Source of the DNA: Paenibacillus chitinolyticus NBRC 15660
GTDB taxonomy: Bacteria; Bacillota; Bacilli; Paenibacillales; NBRC-103111
NCBI RefSeq assembly: GCF_000739915.1
Contig: NZ_BBJT01000003.1
Coordinates: forward strand, 434,001-498,000
DNA: 64,000 nucleotides
Direction of reading: 5' to 3'
Shown here: positions 27,551 through 34,862 of the stretch, one piece after another
How the letters are laid out: each line of letters starts with the position of its first letter
Numbering within the stretch: the first letter of the stretch is position 1
Notes under the pieces: generated by a model
The model's database searches: none
What the model saw: the letters and a program-made list of their open reading frames with translations, nothing else
What the model was told of the DNA's origin: nothing
Made by a program: the position numbers and the translations under genes

Positions 27551-28021
27551 TTGTTCTACCCATTTATGCTGGCTGCCGTTGTCACGTACGGACTCTTTCT
27601 CTTGTCCGCCGCTCTGTTTCCTGCCGATATGCGGTGGTATTCTTCCGTCAAAAAGCCGGCATGGGCTCCTTCCGGGCAGCTGATCATAAGCGCTAGGGGA
27701 TTTATGCACGCCTGCATGGCCGCGTCCGTCGCGCTCGTCTACGTAAAAACGGGCGGATTTCAAAATGTGGGGATCGCCTGGATTTTCGTTGTGATCCTCC
27801 ATTATTTAGCCGGCCAGGCTTATGGCTTTTTTCTTTTCAAAGCGAAAAGCTTCGGGCTGGCTTTGGCGGACAGCATGATCGCCGCTCTTACGGGCTGGTG
27901 GCTGCTTGTCCTGACAGCGCCGCTATCGAAAGAAGCCGCCTGGCTGCTCCTGCCTTATCTGGTCTGGAGCTGCCTAACGACTCTTTTTACATGGATCATA
28001 CGAATAATGAACACCGAATGA
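27551..28021 (+). CDS. tspO: TspO/MBR family membrane protein
   Basis: 156 residues with five hydrophobic helices. The family segment WYSSVKKPAWAPSG is present near residues 30-43, and the later LHYLAGQAYGFFLF fits helix 3. The start is TTG 27551 behind AAGGGGGTG. TspO proteins bind tetrapyrroles and affect stress responses in other bacteria; the role here is unknown. It converges on the RlmM-like gene with an 11-base gap. Confidence 0.85.
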   Translation: MFYPFMLAAVVTYGLFLLSAALFPADMRWYSSVKKPAWAPSGQLIISARGFMHACMAASVALVYVKTGGFQNVGIAWIFVVILHYLAGQAYGFFLFKAKSFGLALADSMIAALTGWWLLVLTAPLSKEAAWLLLPYLVWSCLTTLFTWIIRIMNTE

Positions 28022-28032
28022 CTCCGGCGGGC

Positions 28033-29079
28033 TTATTTTTTGACAAAATAAAGCGTAAGCTCTTCGCGGTTGTGAAACAATTGCTTCGCCTGCCGCAGTT
28101 CCAGGTGGCCTTCAAAATCCTGCTTCAGCTCTTTCACCGTCTGAAAGGGTTTTTTGTGCATCAGTTTCGCCGTGATGACCGCCGTCCCCCCGCTTTGAAG
28201 CGCAGGCAGGAGATCAAGGATTAGCCGGCTCATCTGCCGCGGGCTCCAGCTCATGTCGCAGACGAGCAGGTCGAACTCGCCCTCGCGCAGCTTCACGTCC
28301 GCCGCGTTCTTGCCGTGATACGTGAGGCGCGGGTGCTTAATGAGGCTCGGATGCATTTTGGCCGGGTCGATCGCAGTCACGTGAAGCCCGCGCTCCAGCA
28401 GGAGCGAAGTCCAGCCGCCGGGAGCCGCGCCTACATCGACCGCTTTGCGGAAATCCGCAAAATGCAGATGAAACTTGCGTTCCGCCTCAAGCAGCTTGAA
28501 TTTCGCGCGGGAGACTTGGTTCTCTTCGCGCTGAAAGCGGATGGCGCCGCCGCTCCAGTCGGACAAGTTCTCTTCCGGTGCGGAGACCCCGGCATAAATC
28601 GCCTGATGCCCGACATAGACCGAAAGGATCTTGTCCGCATGACGCACCAGCGTCTCGGCTCCCGTAGCCTCGCTCATGGCGATCTCGCAAGCCGCGCGGA
28701 CATCGGAGGCGCCGTAAGGCACTTCCGTCCCGTCCGCGATTCTTACCTGGACCGCAGAGCTGCTGCCGGCGTGCAAACCGCCGAGCTCGGACGCAAGTTC
28801 CGCGGCGGCCAAAATATCCTCGTCCGTTCCGGACAAAACGCGCCCCCCCTGGACAGGCTGCATATGCCGGAGAAAAATCGGCTCCTGCGCCCGGATGGCC
28901 TCCGAGATTTCCTCCCAGCTTCCGGGCGCCTCCGCCAGAAACGTTTCCGTCGGAACGAGCGTCCGGAATTTCACGCCGGGTATAAGCCGCCGCACTTCCT
29001 CCTGGGCATGCTGGGCAAACCCGCGGTTGGCCGTGCCGATCAGGCGGGCCGTGTTTGTAGTCGAATCATGTTCTGTCAT
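28033..29079 (-). CDS. RlmM-like SAM-dependent rRNA methyltransferase
   Basis: 348 residues: an N-terminal THUMP-like region (about 1-170) and a C-terminal FtsJ-type Rossmann methyltransferase with AVDVGAAPGGWTSLLLERG (SAM motif I) and LLVCDMSWSPRQ (motif IV). The catalytic K-D-K type set includes the AKLMHKKP segment. RlmM methylates C2498 of 23S rRNA in E. coli; the same site is assumed, not shown. It starts 3 bases after the ABC ATPase gene, so they form one unit. Confidence 0.82.
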   Translation of the reverse strand: MTEHDSTTNTARLIGTANRGFAQHAQEEVRRLIPGVKFRTLVPTETFLAEAPGSWEEISEAIRAQEPIFLRHMQPVQGGRVLSGTDEDILAAAELASELGGLHAGSSSAVQVRIADGTEVPYGASDVRAACEIAMSEATGAETLVRHADKILSVYVGHQAIYAGVSAPEENLSDWSGGAIRFQREENQVSRAKFKLLEAERKFHLHFADFRKAVDVGAAPGGWTSLLLERGLHVTAIDPAKMHPSLIKHPRLTYHGKNAADVKLREGEFDLLVCDMSWSPRQMSRLILDLLPALQSGGTAVITAKLMHKKPFQTVKELKQDFEGHLELRQAKQLFHNREELTLYFVKK

Positions 29080-29082
29080 TCC

Positions 29083-29847
29083 TTACAGCACCTTTATCCA
29101 TGGTCTATTGCGGAACCACTCCACTTCGAGCGGAACCTGAAAAGCTTGGTAGAGATGTTCCGGCGTCAGCACTTCTTCCTTGGGTCCGGCCGCAATGATC
29201 CGTCCCTGTTCGATAAGCGCCACATGCGTAAACATCGGGATGATTTCTTCGATATGATGCGTGACGTAAAGCACCGTCATATCCTGATCGCTGAATTCGC
29301 GGATCGCCGCCAGCAGCTTTTCGCGTTCGTAAAGGTCCAGCCCCGAGCAGGGCTCGTCCATAATCAGAAGCTCCGGTTTCTGCATCATGGAACGGGCCAG
29401 CATCACTTTTTTGCGCTCGCCCTGCGAAAGCGTTCCGATCGACTGCATCGCGACATGCGGCAGTCCGATTCTTTCCAGCATACCGATCGCTTTCTTTTTC
29501 ACATCTTCAGGGATTTCCTGGTAAAAGCGCAGATAGGCGTACTCGCCGGTCGCCACCGCTTCCCACACCGTGTCCGCCAGATTCATTTTCTCAAACAGGG
29601 ACTGGGAAATATAGCCGATCCGCTTGCGGACTTCGCGCACGTCTACTTGTCCGTACCGGTTGCCCAGCACCTCGACCTTGCCCCTGGAAGGGAACTGGTA
29701 GCCGTTCATAAGCTCAAGGAGCGTCGTTTTGCCGGACCCGTTCTTGCCCAGCAGAACCCAGTGCTCGCCTTTTTCCGCATGAAAAGATACATCCTGCAGG
29801 ATATGCCGTTCTTCGCGTATAAAATGAATATCGTTCAAATGAATCAT
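29083..29847 (-). CDS. ABC transporter ATP-binding protein, YlmA-like
   Basis: 254 residues. Walker A GKNGSGKTT, Q-loop ISQSLF, signature LSQGERKK, Walker B LLIMDEPCSGLDL, H-loop VTHHIEE. It starts at ATG 29847 behind GAGGAG; the longer frame to 29901 is less likely. No permease gene lies nearby, as for B. subtilis YlmA, so it may not belong to a classic transporter. It is cotranscribed with the downstream methyltransferase. Confidence 0.87.
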   Translation of the reverse strand: MIHLNDIHFIREERHILQDVSFHAEKGEHWVLLGKNGSGKTTLLELMNGYQFPSRGKVEVLGNRYGQVDVREVRKRIGYISQSLFEKMNLADTVWEAVATGEYAYLRFYQEIPEDVKKKAIGMLERIGLPHVAMQSIGTLSQGERKKVMLARSMMQKPELLIMDEPCSGLDLYEREKLLAAIREFSDQDMTVLYVTHHIEEIIPMFTHVALIEQGRIIAAGPKEEVLTPEHLYQAFQVPLEVEWFRNRPWIKVL

Positions 29848-29887
29848 GTCGAAGACTCCTCTCTTCTCTAAAAAACGTATAAATGAG

Positions 29888-30220
29888 TCAGCCCCCGGCA
29901 AGCTCGGCCAATAAACCGGCAGGCGGAGGTCCCGGATGAAGAGAGGTCGTCGAAGGAACAGAAGCGTACAACGCTTGGTACATCCGGTTCCGGCCTTCCA
30001 GGCTGGACGTGTGCAAGTAAATGCGGGCCGGAAAAGTGCCGGTCCCGATCATCCAGGCCACGATATCCCACCCGGATTCGTCCCAGCCCAGATCGTAATC
30101 AAGCGACAGGATGTCCACCTCGCAATCCTGCAAAAGAAGCCGGCATTCCTCCACATTTCGCGCAAGAGTAAAACCGGCCGGACATCTGCGCTGATCGTCC
30201 AAAAAAACGTGAATCTTCAT
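29888..30220 (-). CDS. Cyclic-phosphate-processing receiver-domain-like protein
   Basis: 110 residues. HVFLDDQRRCPAG, VDILSLDYDLG and IYLHTSSLEGRNRM match the receiver-like family predicted to process 2',3'-cyclic phosphates. The family keeps an LDD, an LDYDLG and an H-x-S pattern instead of a normal phosphoacceptor. The start codon overlaps the stop of the endonuclease IV gene by one base (TGATG), so it is coupled to a DNA-repair gene. The activity is prediction for the family. Confidence 0.7.
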   Translation of the reverse strand: MKIHVFLDDQRRCPAGFTLARNVEECRLLLQDCEVDILSLDYDLGWDESGWDIVAWMIGTGTFPARIYLHTSSLEGRNRMYQALYASVPSTTSLHPGPPPAGLLAELAGG

Positions 30221-31092
30221 CAGGATTCCTTTCCCGCCGCCCCGGCTGTCTGCTTGACCAGCGCAATCTCTTTCCTGTGCGTACCGTCCGGGCCGCTGCC
30301 CGTTTCGAGCACAAGCGGAATCCCCCGCACGACATCCGAAGCCAGTAAGGATTTGAATCCTTCCAGGCCGATGTACCCGTCGCCGATATTGGCGTGACGG
30401 TCCTTGCCGGAGCCGTGGGGATAGAGGGAATCGTTAAGGTGCACAGCCTTCAAATGGTCGAAATACCCAAGCTCGCCGCCTCTTTTCTCCACCTCGTCCC
30501 AATCGTCCCCGTGCCAAAGACCTGCCGCAAACGCGTGACAAGTATCCAGGCAGAAACCGATTTTGTCCGGATATTCCGAAAGCTCTCTGATCCGGGCCAG
30601 CTCCTCCATGGTCGTGCCCATCTGGGAACCGCTGCCGGCCTGGTTTTCAAGCAGGAGAAGCGCGCTGCCCCGCCACCGGCTCAGCGTCTTATTCGTACAT
30701 TGTATTATATTTTTATAGCCTTGTAACGGATCTTTTCCGGAAAACTTCCCGAAATGCACGACCAGACCTACGGAACCGCACGCGTCCACGATCTCCAGCG
30801 CATTGAGCATCGCTTCCACCATCACGTCCTGCTGGCCGCCTTCGGCAGCCGGGTTAAGCGGATATGGGGCATGCCCGATGGAAAGAAGGCCGTTCTCCCG
30901 GGAATATTCCGCGCACCGCCGGGCGTCGCTCCAGTCTACGTTTGTTTTCAGAATCAAGCTGCGGGGATTTTTCGGAAAAAATTGAAAAGCTCCGGCTCCG
31001 ATTGCGGAAGCGGTCACTGCGGCCCCGTAAAACCCTTTCCGGGTGCTGATATGCGCTCCGATGTGAAGATCTTTTTTCTTTTCGCGCACCAT
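30220..31092 (-). CDS. nfo: Endonuclease IV (AP endonuclease)
   Basis: 290-residue TIM barrel of AP endonuclease family 2. Metal-binding segments in order: IGAHIST, SIGHAPYPLN, LVVHFGK, LLLENQAGSG, FCLDTCHAFAAG, AVHLNDSLYPHGSGKDRHANIG and VLETGSG. It cleaves at abasic sites and acts after glycosylases such as the one encoded 24 bases upstream. Nfo also repairs spore DNA in B. subtilis. Start ATG 31092. Confidence 0.94.
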   Translation of the reverse strand: MVREKKKDLHIGAHISTRKGFYGAAVTASAIGAGAFQFFPKNPRSLILKTNVDWSDARRCAEYSRENGLLSIGHAPYPLNPAAEGGQQDVMVEAMLNALEIVDACGSVGLVVHFGKFSGKDPLQGYKNIIQCTNKTLSRWRGSALLLLENQAGSGSQMGTTMEELARIRELSEYPDKIGFCLDTCHAFAAGLWHGDDWDEVEKRGGELGYFDHLKAVHLNDSLYPHGSGKDRHANIGDGYIGLEGFKSLLASDVVRGIPLVLETGSGPDGTHRKEIALVKQTAGAAGKES

Positions 31093-31116
31093 GATTCTTC
31101 TCTACCCCTCCGCTTA

Positions 31117-31926
31117 TCATGTCTGGCAGCTGCCGCAAAAGAAGCATTTACGCGAAGACAGCGTCCGGAACACAATCGGGTTCCCGCATCTTACGCACGG
31201 TTCGCCGCCCCGGTCGTAGACACGGCACAGCTCGTTGAAGCCGCCCGTCCGCTCGTCCCCATCGTAGAGAGGCATTTCCATGTAGCCGCCTGCCCGGAGC
31301 GCTTCGGTAAGGACACTGCGCATGGACGTGTACAAACGAGCGGCCTCGTGCTCCTCCAAAGCAGCCGGACGCCTTGAAGGCAGGAGACCCGCGGCAAAGC
31401 AAATTTCGTCGGAATAGCAGTTGCCGACTCCGGCCAGCCAGTGCTGATCGGTCAGGCTCGTTTTCAGATTGCCCTTGCCGGTTTTCAGCATGTCTGCAAA
31501 CCGCCCGGCGGTCAGATCCGCGTCAAACGGCTCCGGTCCCAGGGAAGCCAGCTCCGCCTCCAGTCCTCGCTTGCCGTAAAGGTGCAGATAGCCGAGCCTC
31601 AGCCCGATAAAATACAGGACCGTCTCCCCGAAGTGAAGCTCGATCTGCGTCGTCCGCTCCGGCTTGTCCGCTTCCGTTCCGAGAACCATCATTCCACCCA
31701 GCATAAGGTGAAGGAGCATATAGTGTTCTCCACTCAGCACGAAAACGAGCTGCTTTGCCCTCCGGTCCACGCGCTCCACGACCGCTCCCAGGACGGCCGC
31801 GCGAAACTCTTCTTCCGGCACGTTCAACGATTTCGGTCTATTTACGGTGATACCGCTGATCGTGCGGTTTTGAATCCTTTTGTTCAATTCCTGCCGATAA
31901 TGTTCCATTTCCGGCCATTCGGGCAT
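31117..31926 (-). CDS. Fpg/Nei-family DNA glycosylase
   Basis: 269 residues. The catalytic N-terminus Pro2-Glu3 (MPEWPEME) and Lys58 (RRAKQL) are present. The zinc finger has Cys244, Cys247, Cys264 and Cys267 with Arg259. It removes oxidised bases with beta/delta lyase activity. The start differs from housekeeping MutM (PELPEVE), so it is probably a Fpg/Nei paralogue; substrate preference is unknown. It is followed directly by nfo, giving a glycosylase plus AP-endonuclease pair. Confidence 0.9.
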   Translation of the reverse strand: MPEWPEMEHYRQELNKRIQNRTISGITVNRPKSLNVPEEEFRAAVLGAVVERVDRRAKQLVFVLSGEHYMLLHLMLGGMMVLGTEADKPERTTQIELHFGETVLYFIGLRLGYLHLYGKRGLEAELASLGPEPFDADLTAGRFADMLKTGKGNLKTSLTDQHWLAGVGNCYSDEICFAAGLLPSRRPAALEEHEAARLYTSMRSVLTEALRAGGYMEMPLYDGDERTGGFNELCRVYDRGGEPCVRCGNPIVFRTLSSRKCFFCGSCQT

Positions 31927-32295
31927 AAGGCCACATCCTTTCTCCGGCTTCTTACTGGTATGTCCGCGCTCTCCCCCCTTTAAACGTCATGGCTTTCTCA
32001 GACTGCCCGCAAAACAGCGCGGACCGCAAAAAACGCTCCGCGCCAGGCATTATTCTTCGTTTTCGGTGATCAGAATGGAGGCTACCGACGCCCAAAACCG
32101 ATACGGCGAGTGCGGTCTGATCGGTCCGCAGCCCGGCAGTATTCGTAAACAACGTTCCCGGCTCGGGACCCTCGGGCAAACGGAATGGGACGGCCTGCTC
32201 CTGGCTTTCTCCGGGGGCCAGCAAACTCAACAAAAACGTAGCCTCCCGCACCGGATCGATGACTCATTGGTAGACATTCTCCTTTTTTATTTAGT
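31927..32295. other. Spacer with a possible broken small gene
   Basis: Minus-strand frames here look partly coding but are interrupted. ATG at about 32275 (near AAGGAGA) opens STNESSIRCG and stops soon. A neighbouring frame continues with EATFLLSLLAPGESQEQAV and LRTDQTALAVSVLGVGSLHS to 31952. One added G in the GGG run near 32246-32248 would join them. Weak evidence; there may be no gene. Confidence 0.3.
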
Positions 32296-32338
32296 GAAAA
32301 AAAGAAAACGTCATGCTCATAAATGGGCATGGCGTTTA
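32296..32338 (-). terminator. Terminator of the mrfA-mrfB operon
   Basis: AAACG-CATGC-CAT and ATG-GCATG-CGTTT arms, followed on the minus strand by a long T-rich run, about 70 bases past the mrfB stop. Confidence 0.85.
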
Positions 32339-32406
32339 GAAAAATCGGACCGCGGAATTGTATTCCTCGGTAATTGGGACGGCAAACAGCGACACTGCCC
32401 GCCGGT

Positions 32407-34125
32407 TCAGCCGGGGTTCCGGGCCACGTCGAACAAACTATCGGCCGCATAAGCGGGCCGGGGTTTGCCGGACGGCTTGGCGGACCTGGCTTGACCGGGG
32501 GGCTTGGGCGGCCTGGACGGAATAGCGGCTTTAACGGACGCTTTTTTCTCCGAAACGGACTTGCCGCAATCCCGGAGCTTGCGCTGCAGCCGTTCGATCC
32601 GGTGCGCGATCCGCCGCTCTTCGTCGGCCGCCTTCTCGCTGCGCCGCAAAAGCCTGCGTCTTTGGCGCAGGACGTCCAGCGCTTCGCGCGACAACTCCAA
32701 AGCGAGCGCATAATCTTTGCATCCGTGCTCATAGTGCATCGCGAGCTCGATGTAGGCTTCCACCGGCGCCGCAGCCGCAGGTCCCGCCTGACGAATCAGC
32801 CGGTTCCACAATTCGACGGCTCTATCGCGGACGCCGGCTTTTTTATAGTAGGCCGCGTAACGGAGAAGCAGATCGCCGCTGACCGTACGCCCCTCTTCCC
32901 CCTGCTCTTGCAGTCTGGAAAACCCCAGCTCCAATATCTTCTCGGCGGATGGGAGCCGGTTCATTTTCAGCAGCCACTGGCCCAGACGGAACAGATCTCC
33001 GGGCGATTTCGGTTCCAGAGGCTCTTCATCGGCCAAATACCGTGTAATCAGAGCGGACAATGCCGCAAGCGACACTATATCACGCTCGTTATGGACGAAG
33101 ACGCCCCGCAGTACGTCCGTCTTGCCTTCGGCCAGATACAGGACATACAACTCGGGAGCGAACGCCCCGGAAACGTCGTCTTCCCGTGCATACCCGAGCT
33201 GCGCTTCTTCTACCTTGCCCAGCCGTACGGACGGCATGGAATGCTTCCACAGGCTGCGGGAAGGATGTAGCAGATCCAGATGAAGCAGACGGTCGATGTC
33301 CGGCCGCATCCGGTTCAGAATAAACCGGTTCTGCAAAATCGGCCAGTCAAAGGTCCTCCCGTTGTAAGAGACAACATGGGTGAACCGATTCATTTTCTCT
33401 TCCAGATAAGCCAGCATCGCACGTTCTTCGGCAGGATGCCGGATAAAAAGCTGCTCGACGACAAAACGGCCGGTTTCGTAATAGCCGATGCCTACGAGAA
33501 AGGCGACATTGCCCGCCCCGACTCCGAGACCGGTCGTCTCCGTATCGAAGAACAGGAGGCCTTCCGCATGGACCGGCTCCGCTTCGGGGTGGAACGCTCC
33601 AAACTCCCGGACATGCTCATGGAGCGCGTCAAGTCGATACCGGCCATGGTAGGCATCCATCGGGTAGGTGCGTACGCGCCGTACGAAGGACCCTCCCGGG
33701 AACTCGTACAGCTCCGCGTCCAGCTTCGCCCACGCTGCGGCCTCCGGATGCGCCGGGGCCGGTGCTGCGGGAGCTGCGGAAGCCGCAGGCTCGACCGCCT
33801 GCCCGCTGCCGGACCGCGCGTCCGCCGGAGAGCCGCCGGAGGCGTGCCCGGCATAGCCGTGGGCCCCTTCTGCCGGCGCACTGCCCTCTGCCGGCGCATT
33901 GCCGGCGGCGACGGGCGCAGCTGCGGGCTCGCGGGCCGGGCCGGCCACCGCGCCGGCGGCGGACTCGCTCAGCGGACATACGGCCGGGCCGCCGCCTTCC
34001 GCCGGTCCATGCTGTGCCTGTTCCGGCGTCAGCTCAGCCTGCCGCTGTTCCGCTCCCGCCTCCGGCGCAGCTGCGGTCTTGCCCGGCTTCAGATGCCGGG
34101 CAAGCCGGTCGCGCAGCCCGCTCAT
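32407..34125 (-). CDS. mrfB: MrfB-like exonuclease (YprB, DEDD RNase H fold) with TPR-like tail
   Basis: 572 residues starting at ATG 34125. Residues of about 140-330 form an RNase H-like DEDD exonuclease: LFFDTETTGLGVG (Asp and Glu of motif I), VSYNGRTFDWPIL (motif II) and HNERDIVSLAAL (motif III). Helical repeats follow (about 345-470), then a basic tail. MrfB works with the MrfA helicase in mitomycin C repair in B. subtilis. Odd feature: residues of about 25-130 are a long Ala/Pro/Gly-rich linker in strongly G+C-rich DNA (33.7-34.1 kb). The start overlaps the stop of the 54-codon ORF by ATGA. Confidence 0.85.
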   Translation of the reverse strand: MSGLRDRLARHLKPGKTAAAPEAGAEQRQAELTPEQAQHGPAEGGGPAVCPLSESAAGAVAGPAREPAAAPVAAGNAPAEGSAPAEGAHGYAGHASGGSPADARSGSGQAVEPAASAAPAAPAPAHPEAAAWAKLDAELYEFPGGSFVRRVRTYPMDAYHGRYRLDALHEHVREFGAFHPEAEPVHAEGLLFFDTETTGLGVGAGNVAFLVGIGYYETGRFVVEQLFIRHPAEERAMLAYLEEKMNRFTHVVSYNGRTFDWPILQNRFILNRMRPDIDRLLHLDLLHPSRSLWKHSMPSVRLGKVEEAQLGYAREDDVSGAFAPELYVLYLAEGKTDVLRGVFVHNERDIVSLAALSALITRYLADEEPLEPKSPGDLFRLGQWLLKMNRLPSAEKILELGFSRLQEQGEEGRTVSGDLLLRYAAYYKKAGVRDRAVELWNRLIRQAGPAAAAPVEAYIELAMHYEHGCKDYALALELSREALDVLRQRRRLLRRSEKAADEERRIAHRIERLQRKLRDCGKSVSEKKASVKAAIPSRPPKPPGQARSAKPSGKPRPAYAADSLFDVARNPG

Positions 34126-34286
34126 CGGGCCGCTCCCGGCGCTGCCCCGCCAAGGCCGCACGCCTCGCTGGGTTCACAGATCTCTTGTGAACCTCCGGTC
34201 TCGCAAGTTTCAATCGCCACAGCCTCTTTGGCAGATGCAGGCTTTTTAATGTAATGTTCAGTCTTTCTGTTTCGGTACCGGTACAT
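34122..34286 (-). CDS. 54-residue ORF coupled to mrfB
   Basis: ATG 34286 (YRYRNRKTEHYIKKP) with AAGGATGG about 9 bases upstream; it ends TGA 34124-34122, overlapping the mrfB ATG as ATGA. The N-terminal half is basic; the C-terminal half has three cysteines (ETCET, EICEP, EACG). No family is recognised. The overlap and position in the mrfA-GNAT-mrfB unit argue for translation, at least as a coupling ORF; conservation is unknown. Confidence 0.5.
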   Translation of the reverse strand: MYRYRNRKTEHYIKKPASAKEAVAIETCETGGSQEICEPSEACGLGGAAPGAAR

Positions 34287-34337
34287 GATGGGCATCCATC
34301 CTTACATGGGCATTTTCGGGTAACGGGTATTTAACGT

Positions 34338-34811
34338 TCATCCGCTGATAACCTTGGACATACGAATATTGGTCGCTTCGAAACCGACCGATCTATAGAG
34401 GTTCAGGGCGATTTCATTGTCTCCGAAGACGTGCAGGGAAATTATTAGAGGAAAGCCCCTCTCTTTTATAAAAGCTTCCAGAGCCTGCAGCGTTTGCTTG
34501 CCAAACCCTTTCCCGCGAAAATCTTCACTCATGCGAATCCCGTAAATAAATACTTCCCGCTGTTCACTTCGGATTTTGATCCACAGCGTGCCGACGATAT
34601 GATTGCTTTCCTCATCCGTCGCATTAAAAATATAACTGTCCGCCGTGTTTAATCCGTCCGGTAACAGCTCTTTAAATTCACGGGCCGAATCCTCCCGCGC
34701 TTTCTCAGCCGCCACGTTGCCGGATTTTGTTTTACTTTCGGCGTATTCTTTTACGGAAAGCTGCAGCCATTCATTAAACTGCTCGGGTAACATCGGTTCT
34801 AACGCGACCAT
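34338..34811 (-). CDS. GNAT-family N-acetyltransferase
   Basis: 157 residues starting at ATG 34811 behind GGAGGTG. The GNAT core is visible: FIYGIRMSEDFRGKGFGKQ (acetyl-CoA motif A, R-G-x-G-F/G) and LHVFGDNEIALNLYRSVGFEA (motif B). Substrate unknown. It lies between mrfA and mrfB, which are adjacent in B. subtilis, so it appears inserted into that operon. Confidence 0.87.
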   Translation of the reverse strand: MVALEPMLPEQFNEWLQLSVKEYAESKTKSGNVAAEKAREDSAREFKELLPDGLNTADSYIFNATDEESNHIVGTLWIKIRSEQREVFIYGIRMSEDFRGKGFGKQTLQALEAFIKERGFPLIISLHVFGDNEIALNLYRSVGFEATNIRMSKVISG

Positions 34812-34862
34812 ACGGACACCTCCGTTTATTTCATAAGTTTACCGCTGGAAGATGCGCGGAGA

